In this document: piece after piece, positions 39,849 through 49,964 of the stretch
Numbering within the stretch: position 1 is the stretch's first letter
Layout: the number at the start of each line of letters is the position of its first letter
Origin: Zygotorulaspora mrakii
Lineage: Eukaryota > Ascomycota > Saccharomycetes > Saccharomycetales > Saccharomycetaceae
Length of the DNA stretch: 64,000 nucleotides
Direction: 5' to 3'
Assembly (NCBI RefSeq): GCF_013402915.1
Contig: NC_050726.1
Span: forward strand, 17,501 to 81,500
Notes under the pieces: generated by a model
The model's input: the letters and a program-made list of their open reading frames with translations, nothing else
Database searches by the model: none
What the model was told of the DNA's origin: nothing
Program-made: the position numbers and the translations under genes

Positions 39849-42515
39849 ATGGTGAAGGCGGTCCAGAGTAATGAACGTGTGGACTTGGACGCTTCATATC
39901 GTGGAGGCAGTTCTGACAGCGGCAGCGCTGGTGGCACGGGCAGCTGTAGCCACGGCACGACGTCCACGCAGGACGGTGCTGATGAGGTTCTGCCGTTTAA
40001 TCCCGGTGGGAGGCTTGCGGAGTCGAAGGATAGCGCTGAATACGAGGAATTCGACGAGAGCACTGGGGATTCTATGCCGAAGCGGCAGAAAAGGTCCTCT
40101 ATGGCGTGCGTGAGATGCCGTAGACGCCATGTGAAATGCCCTGGGGGGAATCCCTGCAGCCGCTGTGCAGCTGCTGGTATCGCCTGTGAATACATAGAGG
40201 CCAATAAGAAACTGATTGTGTCGATGAAGTATCTGCAAAGGCTGCAGGAGAGTCTGGCGGAAATGAAGAGAGAAAACGTTAAATTACAAGCGGCAGTTAC
40301 CAGTTTGGAGGCGGACACTGGGGTTTCAGATAAGAATAGCGAATCAAAGGTTAGTGCTTCCATCTTGAATAGTAGCTCAAAGAATGCTCACAATGATATG
40401 GATGACGCTAGGACGGTGGAATTTGGAAATAACACGGTTGATAATGGTACGGGGTATAATGGCTTTGGTAGTTCCTCAAATGAAGACGAAACCGTGCCCA
40501 GTTTTGTACGTAGTGGTAGACTGGTTGAATCACGTACCGGTCAGCGTTACTTTGTTGGGTCTTCATCCATGACTTTATTCGGGTTAGAAATTCAATCACT
40601 ATTATCGAAATACACATCGAAAAAGAAGAACGTAAATGAGAGAGATGAGACAAGCAATGCTGATGATACATCAAATAAGGATGTTCTGAAGTTAGATGAT
40701 TCACATTCTAACGGATCGTTTATTGCTCCTATAAATCAAGTTTTACAAGAGGAAGGGAATGCTTACAAGATCGTGCTTGCAAAGAATGAGGATAATGACG
40801 ATATTTCTGTTAATTTTACACTACCATCATATTCATACGCGGTTTTTCTTGTGGATACATTCATCACTTACAATGATGGTTGCTTCTATTTTTTTAACGA
40901 AGGAATGGTAAAACACGGTTTGAAAATTGCTTATGAAGACAAGACGTTGTACAACGATCATACTTTGCAAACCATTTGGTTTTGCAAAGTTTTATTAATA
41001 TTTGCGATTGGAGAGATGTACCTAGGAACGTACAATAATGTTAATGGCAGTAAGGTATCATTCAAAGAAACAGCCAAACTACCGGGGTCCGGATTTTTCG
41101 AGGATGCATCACAAATTTTTAGTTGCCTTTTCTCAAGCGGTAGAATCGAAAATGTCACAAAAGAAGGTGGAATTGAAACCATCCTATTATATGCGTTTTA
41201 TTTACAGGTGGCCGATTGTACCGTCGCATCTTACTTCTATTTTGGTCAAGCTCTGCGTGCTTGTTTGATTCTTGGAATGCACGTGGATGCACAAAGAGAT
41301 TCCTTACATCGGTTTGAGCTAGAACATCGCTGTCGTTTATGGTGGACTGTTTATATGTTCGAAAGAATGCTCAGTAGTAAAGCTGGACTTCCTTTAAGTT
41401 TCACGGATAACACGATATCTACCGAACTACCAGACGATTTCGACATGTCAAATCCTCCACCAGGTTGCGAGCCGTACATTTTCCCAGAGGCCGAATATAT
41501 TAAGAACTGTGTCAAGATTGTACAGATAAATTCTCAAATCTTAAACAGATTGTACCAAAGGCAACCGACTTCCAACATTTTGGAAACTTTAAAAATGAGC
41601 GTGAAGCAACTGTTGCAATGGAGGGCCAGTCTTTCTAGCTTTTTAAGCGTCGATTTTTCCGTAAAAGATCTTAAAATATCTCGCTTGTGTACCAATATGT
41701 TCACAGAGTATTTTCAAGGGATGAACCTAGCTATAAGACCATTATTATTCCATTTCGCTTCCGTTCTTCTCAAAAAGTTTCAAAAAAGTAACACATATGT
41801 GGATTTGCAAGACTATTCAACAACTATCTCCGCACTGTTGAATTGCTCACTTCAAGCATCTGTGAATACTATCCGATCTCTCTGGTCTTTGATGGATCAA
41901 AACATGGTTGCACTTTTTGGATACATGGACAGGGAATATCTGTTTACTTCGGCCTCTACCCTTGTCTTATTCAACGCGGCATTTGGAATTCACGACCAAA
42001 CGTACGAACATTTGGACCACGCCTTGAATATATTTACGAAAATGAGAAATCTAGGAAACAATCCGGCTGGCCTACGAAGAACCCAGCTCTTGACGCTAAT
42101 GGCTAACCTTGATTTTCATGGTATAATGAAAGATCTCATCATCAAGCATAGAGACTTTCTTAAACCAGATGCACAATATGATGTTCACAATTACAAGAAC
42201 GTGAACATTGTCTCTCATACCATGATGGATACATCTTCATTATCGGATATTATTAATGCGACATTAACGGAGTCGCTTCCGGCTGATCCTACTAGAAATG
42301 AGACAAAAATTATGGAAGAAAATAATCATCAATTGGATCCGTTCATCATGGTTGATAACAGCGATTTAGAGAAGCTACTTGATAAAGCTGAAAAAGTAGG
42401 TCAAAATGATGTGAAGCTATGGAAAGAAATTTCTGACCAGGCAAGATGGCTAGGTGCTACAATGGATCCAACTGCAGCCGCGAATAGTGAATTAAACTTC
42501 GGAGATGGATTGTGA
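39849..42515 (+). CDS. PUT3: PUT3, Zn2Cys6 activator of proline utilisation
   Basis: An 888-residue fungal binuclear-cluster transcription factor (979 in S. cerevisiae). The cluster is C87, C90, C97, C103, C106 and C113 in ACVRCRRRHVKCPGGNPCSRC, followed by a coiled-coil dimerisation segment (SMKYLQRLQESLAEMKREN). The central fungal-TF homology domain includes RACLILGMHVDAQRDSLHRFELEHRCRLWWTVYMFERMLSSK. In yeast Put3 sits on the PUT1 and PUT2 promoters and activates them when proline binds. Identity is supported by the cluster sequence CPGGNPC, shared with S. cerevisiae Put3, and by neighbours ATP7 and URB1. Confidence 0.93.
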   Translation: MVKAVQSNERVDLDASYRGGSSDSGSAGGTGSCSHGTTSTQDGADEVLPFNPGGRLAESKDSAEYEEFDESTGDSMPKRQKRSSMACVRCRRRHVKCPGGNPCSRCAAAGIACEYIEANKKLIVSMKYLQRLQESLAEMKRENVKLQAAVTSLEADTGVSDKNSESKVSASILNSSSKNAHNDMDDARTVEFGNNTVDNGTGYNGFGSSSNEDETVPSFVRSGRLVESRTGQRYFVGSSSMTLFGLEIQSLLSKYTSKKKNVNERDETSNADDTSNKDVLKLDDSHSNGSFIAPINQVLQEEGNAYKIVLAKNEDNDDISVNFTLPSYSYAVFLVDTFITYNDGCFYFFNEGMVKHGLKIAYEDKTLYNDHTLQTIWFCKVLLIFAIGEMYLGTYNNVNGSKVSFKETAKLPGSGFFEDASQIFSCLFSSGRIENVTKEGGIETILLYAFYLQVADCTVASYFYFGQALRACLILGMHVDAQRDSLHRFELEHRCRLWWTVYMFERMLSSKAGLPLSFTDNTISTELPDDFDMSNPPPGCEPYIFPEAEYIKNCVKIVQINSQILNRLYQRQPTSNILETLKMSVKQLLQWRASLSSFLSVDFSVKDLKISRLCTNMFTEYFQGMNLAIRPLLFHFASVLLKKFQKSNTYVDLQDYSTTISALLNCSLQASVNTIRSLWSLMDQNMVALFGYMDREYLFTSASTLVLFNAAFGIHDQTYEHLDHALNIFTKMRNLGNNPAGLRRTQLLTLMANLDFHGIMKDLIIKHRDFLKPDAQYDVHNYKNVNIVSHTMMDTSSLSDIINATLTESLPADPTRNETKIMEENNHQLDPFIMVDNSDLEKLLDKAEKVGQNDVKLWKEISDQARWLGATMDPTAAANSELNFGDGL

Positions 42516-42630
42516 CTCACCTCTGAGCCTCGTTGTATTTAAAACATTTATTTTATAAAGTAATAATATATCAATATATAATACGCAAATACTTGGACTA
42601 AATACTCTTCCCGAGAAAAATCCGAGGGCC

Positions 42631-45600
42631 TTATTGCCTCAATCTCTTTTGAATATTACAGAAATCGCTATCGACCCAGTCCTTCAATCTTTTCTGAGAG
42701 TTCACTAAAATCGCATGCCCTTCCAATAGTTCCTCCACATTCAATCGTGACGCTTTTGAAATAAGTGCCCGTTTCATATGCTTATTATCTTGTTCATTCT
42801 CAGACAGTTCATTCAACAAAGATTGTAGTTTATTTTTTAAAGAGACATGGTGAAGCTCAAGATTTGAAATAGAGGCTGTTCTAGTAATCAAAGTTGAGCC
42901 TCCGTTTTCTATTCTTTGAACTAAGTAAAAAATAGAGTGTATGAAAGAGGACAATCTAGCGTTCAAGTAGGGTATGTTCATCAAATTGGACAGCCATTCT
43001 AGTACACCTTTCCTTTTGAGTAAATCTACATCATCATTCGTCTTGATTCCCAGATTTAAAGTATCTAAGACCCATCCCAACTGCCTATAATAATGCTCTA
43101 ACTCAGTGTTTTGAGGATTTGTTATGAGCATTAGCTCTTGAAGTAACGGGATATCGTTGTATCGAATAAAAGGAGAACTAAACACCCACCTATATGACTT
43201 TTCAAATAGATTTGAAGCCGGGTTTAGTAGTTGATAGCATAGATTTGAAATAGAAAGCCAAATACAAGGCGCAATTTGGTGGTCCTTATTGATTTCTTCA
43301 TCAGATTTATTGTTCAGTGTAAAAACTATCCTTTTCAAAAGAACTTTGAAAATACTATTATCTTTCAGTTGATCCTTTTCTTCCAGAGAGTTTAAAAGCC
43401 CCATTATAATGTTTAGTGCAACTTCGTGAACCGTAGGCTCGTCAGATAATGCACAGATAGCCAACTGAAGCATTCCGCAATCTAAAAAGCCCTTTACGTT
43501 AAAAACATATTTTGCCGATCCATCCTCGGCTACCGATTTCTTTAATAATTCCTCATTATGAATACTAGCAAGTAAAAGAAACATGGGATCATAAATAAGT
43601 GTATTATGGCCTGATAGAGCTCGCTCATTATTGATGAAATACCGCTGTAAATTTTCCCAGGACTTTTCACTGTTGGAAGGTTCTAGAGGTGGAAGCTTGG
43701 GTTTGTCTAGTATGTAGTTTTTGGTTGTGTTCTCAATAGCTTCAGATCTCAATGTTACTATTAAGCCCTCTTTCTTTGAACTTATCAAGTCAACGAATTC
43801 AACGCCATCTTCATTTTCATTTTCTAGCAAATCCCACATGTATACTTCATTCGTCCAAGATGAAGAGCTGACTGATTCCAATATCTCGAGAACTTTAAAG
43901 AGAATGCGGTCATGGCTAGCCGGAGTGCCTGAATAAAATTCCAGAAATTTCCTTTGAGTAGCAGCGGTACAGCACTTTGATGGATCCTGGCTGAAAAGAA
44001 TGAAAATTATGGCAGAAGATAGAAATTGAGAATAAGAGTCTCCTTTGACATTAAGTATATTTTGTTCATTCGTTATGAAACATTGCAGAAGCTTTGGGAA
44101 TTCTGGCACTTCACCGTTCGCAGCCAACAGAATGTGACATACGTACTCTAAAACGTGGGAGTTTCCGACGTGCATCCCATTTAAAATTGCCTCCAGTTGC
44201 GAGCATAAAATAGTTCCTGGTACCTTCTCCCATATATCCACCATCTTCAGTAGACTTTGCATTCTTGATAATACAGTTAGCAACAGCTCAGAAACATTTA
44301 TATGGCTGGTGAAGGCACGAGTTATAAACAACGACAATTTAGCCAACCAATTAGCTACCTCAGGCCTCTCAAAATCTGCAGCAAGGATTACAAAGTCAAT
44401 AACTGTGGCACTATACTTGTCCTTGTAACTCTTAAAAATATAGTCCAAAATTTCTGCTTTGTCGCTGTCTAGTAGCAATTCTGATTTCAAATGAAATAAC
44501 TTCAAGGCCTTTTGTGAACTATCCGCATCCAGCTGCTCGAAGGAATCCAAACAATGCTTGACGGTAGTACTTAGAAAATTGTTGATCACGCTGCTATCTG
44601 ATCCAGGGATAGCCAAGGCAATTCTCAATGCAGTGTTATTGTCCATGGCGTTTGTAAGGTAAGGTAATATGTCTTCCAAAACATAGTATTGGGATCTAAT
44701 AAATGGTTCTATAACAGCAATAAAATGACGATCGCTAAAGACTAGCTCTAGCAGCTTAACTGCTTTCATACCTGAGATTCTATTATTCTCGATAAGTAGA
44801 GATGCCAAGTCAATAGAATCTGTTGCTTTATCTTTCAGACAATTGATAAGAGCTGCGAAGGGAACACATTCTTCCCCTACTTCTAGAAGATTTCTGAGTA
44901 GAGTCTTTAGAACATCGGGGCTTATTCCATCATAGAGCTCTAGGAGGGACAAACTATGATCAGAACGTAAGCATCGGCAAAGGGACGAAACAAAAACTAC
45001 TATAGATTGATCATGATTTCGTAAAACTTTTTCATTTTTTAACAACCAACTGTAAGCGAATGCTTTGAATGAGGAGTCATCAAAGAGATCTCTGTTCATT
45101 TGTATCATTTCATTAGCGACAAAAATGCTCTTAGAAAAGTGAGACTCTCCAGTGTGCAAATGTGATATGTTTTCAAAGAGCGTATCAATGAGATTTATAT
45201 TCATAAACTTGAAGGAGATATCAGCCATGCTGTAATTTGCCAGGCGGTTCAGGAAACCATCAATCACATTTCTGAAGTGATCGTCGAAATCTATACTCAC
45301 CTGATTTACCAACACCGTTAATCTGAATTGAAGTGCAGCAGCATCGAATCTGTTTGTAGGATATCTCGACAGCTTTTTGAGATCTGAATATGGCTTCAGT
45401 GTGACATATTCAAAAAAAGAAGATGCTGACAAGTTTGCCAGCATATAGTCACTTGTCCGAAGCCTTTCTAGTTTTTCTTCATATTTATCAAAGGCGAGGT
45501 AGCTGACTGTATATTCTCGAGGAACCGTGGATAGTTTTTCAATTACACTCTTGGTACCTTCTTCTGATTCCCCACATATAATCATGGTCCTTAGGTATAT

Positions 45601-47715
45601 GCAGAACCATTTTCCGACTACGTCAAGAGAGCTGGACTTATCGACATAGTTCCACTGCTCTGAGAGAGCCATTGTAAATGGTGATAAAAATCGATGCTCT
45701 CTCGAAGAATCCACATACTTGTATGGTGTTCTCATACAACGTTCAACAGCTTCATCCAGCAACTTCCAAATTTTGCTCATGTCATCCGAATCATCCACGC
45801 CAATAAATGCCTGCAGACTATGAACTAATGCCTTTTGTGGAGAGCATGATAGATCATTAAATATGACAGTACCTCGGAACATGTTCTCTATTACCTGACA
45901 TATTTTATCGCTTATGGCATCATTAGCTTTGATTGTTAAAGTAAGTAGTGAAACGAAGAGAGAGTGACCTCCTGGAGTTTTTTGCCACCATTTCATCTGA
46001 GTACCGTTTAATTCTTGAAACCGCAAAAAGTTATCCAGAATTGCCAAATCCATGCCTGAAAATTCTTTACCACCAATGATATCAGCAAAAATGTTTGAAG
46101 TAGGGAAACTGACAGAAAAAAAGTTCGAGAATATCTTACTGTATAGTCGCAAAATTGTTGTGAGAGATAATTGAAGAATTTTATTTTCCTTGTTGTCGGC
46201 ATAAGTCTGGTTAATTATTTGAACAATTGTAGTTGGCTCCGGAATTACAGCATGAAAAGCATTCCTTAGTGATGCTTTGGCAGCAACCCAACCTTTTTTT
46301 TCATAAAGGCCAAAAACTTTTTCTAGCTTGTAAAAGGAAAAGACAATAAGCTGGCATGCCAATTGCCTGATCAATGGCTTTTCGTGATGCAGCGCCTTTG
46401 TCAATGCCATCTTTGTCAAGGACGAAGGCACTAAATTTTGCATTACTAATGTTGTTGAAGGTGAAATGTCTGTTTGCACTTCTTTCATAAAAGCGGGTAT
46501 TTCGAGATTAATGATTCGTCCAATTGTCATTGTACAACCAAACCAGTATGAAGTCATTTTAGGGTCATGTGAACCATGGGAGGCAAGAAATGCGCAATAT
46601 GGAGCTACAAGTTCAGGAACATGATTCAATATTTTGCAAACAGTTATGGACTGCATATCATCTTCCCATGGCTTGAAGAACTTCAAAACATTGAACAGGA
46701 GCTTGTTATATACATGAAACTCCTTTTGATTGATCGCGACCACAGCACCCTTACGTGTACCACTTAAAGGCGACTCTGAAAACCAAACACGATCATCAGG
46801 GAAAACCACACTGGCTTTTGGATCACTACCGTAAAGTAAAAAAAATTCATTGACTTTTTTAACCAGCTCCCTATCAGAGGAGTAATAGAAAGAATGAATC
46901 TTTGACAACGCAAGTTCGTTTAAAATCTTCGTTTTAGTAAGTCTTTTGAAAACAGGTTCCGTAAGAACTTTTTGGACAAGTGTATCAAGAGTTTGCTTCA
47001 TTATGGACACTGAATCCGCTTTATCCATAAACCTGAACCAAGCACCCATTATTTTTGGATTTTCTGTGAGTAGACCCTTTCTTAAGATAGGAGAGGACAG
47101 TGACGTCAGTAGCAACCAGAAATCTATCAGCTCTTGCCTCATGATCACCTTTGAACTTCTGCTGCCACCCTCAGTCACTGGTTTCTCAGTTTTACCAATA
47201 TTCAGGATCTTAGCCAAGCTAGGCAAAGAAAAGTCAAAATTGGAAATTAGCTGTTCAACATGGCTACCTGAACTGAAAAGAATCATTTCTTTCATGAGAA
47301 CAATTGTGGAAATAGTAGTAGATGCTCGCATAGTATTGAGGCCTCTATACAGCACGTTTATTTGATTAGTAATAATTGTGTCAATTAAAGTACTACCATA
47401 CTCGTACACGTTCTTTTGTGCTCCGAGAAATTTCAATGTCGTTGTCAATATTTCAGTAGAGCTCGCAAACTTTGCATGATTGTTGACCTCCGCATAATAA
47501 GACCAAGATTGTACTGCTTGAGCAGAAAAACCTTTGCGGAAGAATTGAATCAGTGGCGCGTAGTCCCTCAGATCACCTTCTTCCTCCAACATGGCTAAAA
47601 TTCCAGATAGTGTCTCTAGTACACCATCGTCCATGCTAGACTCCGCAACATATTGGGATTTCTTCTTCGAATATAAATGCTGTATGGGACCTCCCGATCT
47701 TTCTTGTGAAACCAT
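42631..47715 (-). CDS. URB1: URB1, nucleolar 60S biogenesis factor
   Basis: A 1694-residue protein (1764 in S. cerevisiae, YKL014C), a large helical-repeat scaffold of early pre-60S particles. Recognisable regions are the N-terminal domain (YGSTLIDTIITNQINVLYRGLNTMR) and the passage GLLTENPKIMGAWFRFMDKAD. No catalytic motif is expected. It is the largest gene in the window, with a long uninterrupted frame and no internal frameshift. It is convergent with PUT3, with 115 bp between stops. Position between PUT3 and ARC19 (with INA22 and DAL81 interleaved) supports the assignment. Confidence 0.93.
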   Translation of the reverse strand: MVSQERSGGPIQHLYSKKKSQYVAESSMDDGVLETLSGILAMLEEEGDLRDYAPLIQFFRKGFSAQAVQSWSYYAEVNNHAKFASSTEILTTTLKFLGAQKNVYEYGSTLIDTIITNQINVLYRGLNTMRASTTISTIVLMKEMILFSSGSHVEQLISNFDFSLPSLAKILNIGKTEKPVTEGGSRSSKVIMRQELIDFWLLLTSLSSPILRKGLLTENPKIMGAWFRFMDKADSVSIMKQTLDTLVQKVLTEPVFKRLTKTKILNELALSKIHSFYYSSDRELVKKVNEFFLLYGSDPKASVVFPDDRVWFSESPLSGTRKGAVVAINQKEFHVYNKLLFNVLKFFKPWEDDMQSITVCKILNHVPELVAPYCAFLASHGSHDPKMTSYWFGCTMTIGRIINLEIPAFMKEVQTDISPSTTLVMQNLVPSSLTKMALTKALHHEKPLIRQLACQLIVFSFYKLEKVFGLYEKKGWVAAKASLRNAFHAVIPEPTTIVQIINQTYADNKENKILQLSLTTILRLYSKIFSNFFSVSFPTSNIFADIIGGKEFSGMDLAILDNFLRFQELNGTQMKWWQKTPGGHSLFVSLLTLTIKANDAISDKICQVIENMFRGTVIFNDLSCSPQKALVHSLQAFIGVDDSDDMSKIWKLLDEAVERCMRTPYKYVDSSREHRFLSPFTMALSEQWNYVDKSSSLDVVGKWFCIYLRTMIICGESEEGTKSVIEKLSTVPREYTVSYLAFDKYEEKLERLRTSDYMLANLSASSFFEYVTLKPYSDLKKLSRYPTNRFDAAALQFRLTVLVNQVSIDFDDHFRNVIDGFLNRLANYSMADISFKFMNINLIDTLFENISHLHTGESHFSKSIFVANEMIQMNRDLFDDSSFKAFAYSWLLKNEKVLRNHDQSIVVFVSSLCRCLRSDHSLSLLELYDGISPDVLKTLLRNLLEVGEECVPFAALINCLKDKATDSIDLASLLIENNRISGMKAVKLLELVFSDRHFIAVIEPFIRSQYYVLEDILPYLTNAMDNNTALRIALAIPGSDSSVINNFLSTTVKHCLDSFEQLDADSSQKALKLFHLKSELLLDSDKAEILDYIFKSYKDKYSATVIDFVILAADFERPEVANWLAKLSLFITRAFTSHINVSELLLTVLSRMQSLLKMVDIWEKVPGTILCSQLEAILNGMHVGNSHVLEYVCHILLAANGEVPEFPKLLQCFITNEQNILNVKGDSYSQFLSSAIIFILFSQDPSKCCTAATQRKFLEFYSGTPASHDRILFKVLEILESVSSSSWTNEVYMWDLLENENEDGVEFVDLISSKKEGLIVTLRSEAIENTTKNYILDKPKLPPLEPSNSEKSWENLQRYFINNERALSGHNTLIYDPMFLLLASIHNEELLKKSVAEDGSAKYVFNVKGFLDCGMLQLAICALSDEPTVHEVALNIIMGLLNSLEEKDQLKDNSIFKVLLKRIVFTLNNKSDEEINKDHQIAPCIWLSISNLCYQLLNPASNLFEKSYRWVFSSPFIRYNDIPLLQELMLITNPQNTELEHYYRQLGWVLDTLNLGIKTNDDVDLLKRKGVLEWLSNLMNIPYLNARLSSFIHSIFYLVQRIENGGSTLITRTASISNLELHHVSLKNKLQSLLNELSENEQDNKHMKRALISKASRLNVEELLEGHAILVNSQKRLKDWVDSDFCNIQKRLRQ

Positions 47716-49058
47716 CAGTGGATGACTTCAACTCTAGAGATATGGGATGGAATTGTTTGAACCTTTTTACCTATTCAACATTAATTAATTACCTTTAACT
47801 TTGAACACTTCTTATGCGATGAGCTGAAAAATTTTGGAACTCGTTCGATGAGACATGAAAACACTTCGAACTTCGGCGGCTTCTCAAAACGCGAAAGAAA
47901 CCTTCAGCAGCACGGGAAAGTCATATATCAGATGGCATCCGCAAGAGCACTCTGTTGAATACTGTTTCTCTGTGTTATCAACTCATGTACTCACCATCTA
48001 ACTTCCAAGGGTATTTCTGAAAGGTGATATCTCGCGCATCACAGTTTCCCAAAAGCGTCGAGAGTAGAACACTGTTGCCAAAAGAATCGAGATTATCAGT
48101 GATATTAATACCAACACAGTCTTAATATAATAGTTTTAAGGATTATGGACCATTTTTATTTCGAAATTCGTTGAGACCCGAGTTTTCACTCTTGTTGTAT
48201 TTGCATTGCGGGGGAGTGTTAGCGCAGTGGCATGATTTAGGAGAGCACGATCACCCTCTATAATATTAAAATATTATCGCCCAGAACTGTGATCTTTTAT
48301 TCAGTAATCTTTTATTCAGTAATCTTTCACAACCGTGAGGTTTTCCTGCATCTTATGTGCTTGTTAGTAGTTTTATAGAAGACAGATGAGAAGAGCAGGC
48401 CATTCTTCTATTTTTGAGCGATGAAATTCATCACATTGGCGCTATACGAAATATGTGAACCTTTTGTTTTTCTTGCATCGGGGGTAGATTAATTTGATAC
48501 TTCCCTTACAAAACTTAGAGTCACTTGAATCTTTAGTTCCATAGGTTTTCTTATGCTCAGAACCGTCCACAATATTGCTGCATGATGTTTTGTAAGATCT
48601 TTCTCAAAGACGCAGCTTACCATTTGGAAGCGGAGAGCAAAGAGGGCATTTGCACTAAATGGACAGATGCTCTCATTTTGTGCAAAAATGCTAATAGAAC
48701 TTAACATCCATTCAGTTTGAATTGGTCAACAAAATATTTTGAACTTTTTTGCTGTGACAGCCCACAATAATTCATATTCCCTGCAGAAAAATGCTTCTTA
48801 ACAGAGATTTTTAATGGTGTAATAGCTGTTTACCCAAAATACATTTATTTAACCGCCAATCCATTATCATTAATCTCTTAGTGCAGCGTTATACTCTCAG
48901 TGTTACCCGTCCCAAATATTATACGTGCACCGTAGCTGCACAATTTTGAATCGAATATCAAAAGATAGAGAGAGAGAGACCTCGTATGGTTCTTAGATAA
49001 TTTTAACAGTTTCTGTTTTTATACGTTTTAGAAGTCGATTGTTATGACCTAAGTTGCC
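47716..49058. other. Intergenic, divergent URB1-INA22 region
   Basis: A 1.3-kb spacer, long for this block. A direct repeat of ATCTTTTATTCAGTA occurs near 48292-48325 and a short GA repeat near 48966-48977. No RNA gene was recognised: the segment GTTAGCGCAGTGGCATGATT near 48219 looks like the start of a tRNA D-arm, but no matching T-arm or anticodon stem follows. Confidence 0.4.
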
Positions 49059-49787
49059 ATGATGCTGGTAAGATTAAAAAAAGTTGGATTACAACTCATA
49101 CAACGGTCGTACTCTGTGAAAAGTGCGGCGCGTGTACCTAAGAAATCTGGCAGAACACAGTTTGACAAATCGATGTTAAAGCCCGCCCTGGTAGTTATAA
49201 TATTTGGATCTATGCTAAGTCACGTATCAAATCAGCAGAAGAGGCATGCGGAGTTAGAGAGGCGATATGGCTTGAAGATGGAGATACTTAATGATCTCAT
49301 CGGGAGGGCCAAGAATGGCGATATCGACTTTGAAGTGGATCGCGAATTAAAACTCGTGAATAAGTTGTTTAGTCGACACTCCGATTTTAAAGACTTCAAT
49401 TTAGAAGAGGAAGCCGATGATGCAAGAGGCACGTATGATTCGCAGACTTACTCCAAACAAGATATTCTGGAGAGCCTGAATCGTTCGACAGGCACTCAAG
49501 AGCCTGAATCATTGGACGATTTTCTGAAAAGCATAATCGAAGAGGCAGATGATAATCTCCTTATAGAACGCGACCAAAACGTGAGGAAACAAGGGCAACC
49601 CCACCACACGACACTGAAATCTAGCAGTGAAGGAATTGTGGAGGATAAGCAAATTTTGAGACGCGAAGCTGAAAGGGAGAGTGAACTTGAGGATTACAAA
49701 CCATCTACCGAAGTTCACTTGATTGTGGAGAATCCCGGTGAATTATACAAGGCCGCAGAGGAGACTAAAGTAACAAAATTTCTATAA
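49059..49787 (+). CDS. INA22: INA22, assembly factor of the ATP synthase peripheral stalk
   Basis: A 242-residue mitochondrial inner-membrane protein (216 in S. cerevisiae, YIR024C). With Ina17 it forms the INA complex that aids peripheral-stalk assembly of F1Fo ATP synthase. The N-terminus is a basic presequence (MMLVRLKKVGLQLIQRSYSVKSAARVP). One membrane segment follows (ALVVIIFGSMLSHVS, about 43-57), then a charged coiled region with RYGLKMEILNDLIGRAKNGD and an acidic tail. Two ATGs are adjacent (codons 1 and 2). Position beside DAL81 matches S. cerevisiae YIR024C-YIR023W. Confidence 0.88.
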   Translation: MMLVRLKKVGLQLIQRSYSVKSAARVPKKSGRTQFDKSMLKPALVVIIFGSMLSHVSNQQKRHAELERRYGLKMEILNDLIGRAKNGDIDFEVDRELKLVNKLFSRHSDFKDFNLEEEADDARGTYDSQTYSKQDILESLNRSTGTQEPESLDDFLKSIIEEADDNLLIERDQNVRKQGQPHHTTLKSSSEGIVEDKQILRREAERESELEDYKPSTEVHLIVENPGELYKAAEETKVTKFL

Positions 49788-49964
49788 ATGTGTTATAAGG
49801 TCTCCTCACGCCTCTCGACAAAGAATTGTCCCTAATACCATGATTTTTTTAAAGTATCTATAACGAATTTAGCACATACCTGTATATACCCCGATGATGA
49901 TGAAATATCAAATTCAATATTGACGCATTGCTGCTTTTCGTTGTTTCATTCAATAATTTTTTTT

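Noticed and set aside
48215..48290. tRNA-like segment
   Set aside because: Only a D-arm-like string is present; the GTTCRA T-loop box and a matching acceptor stem are missing.
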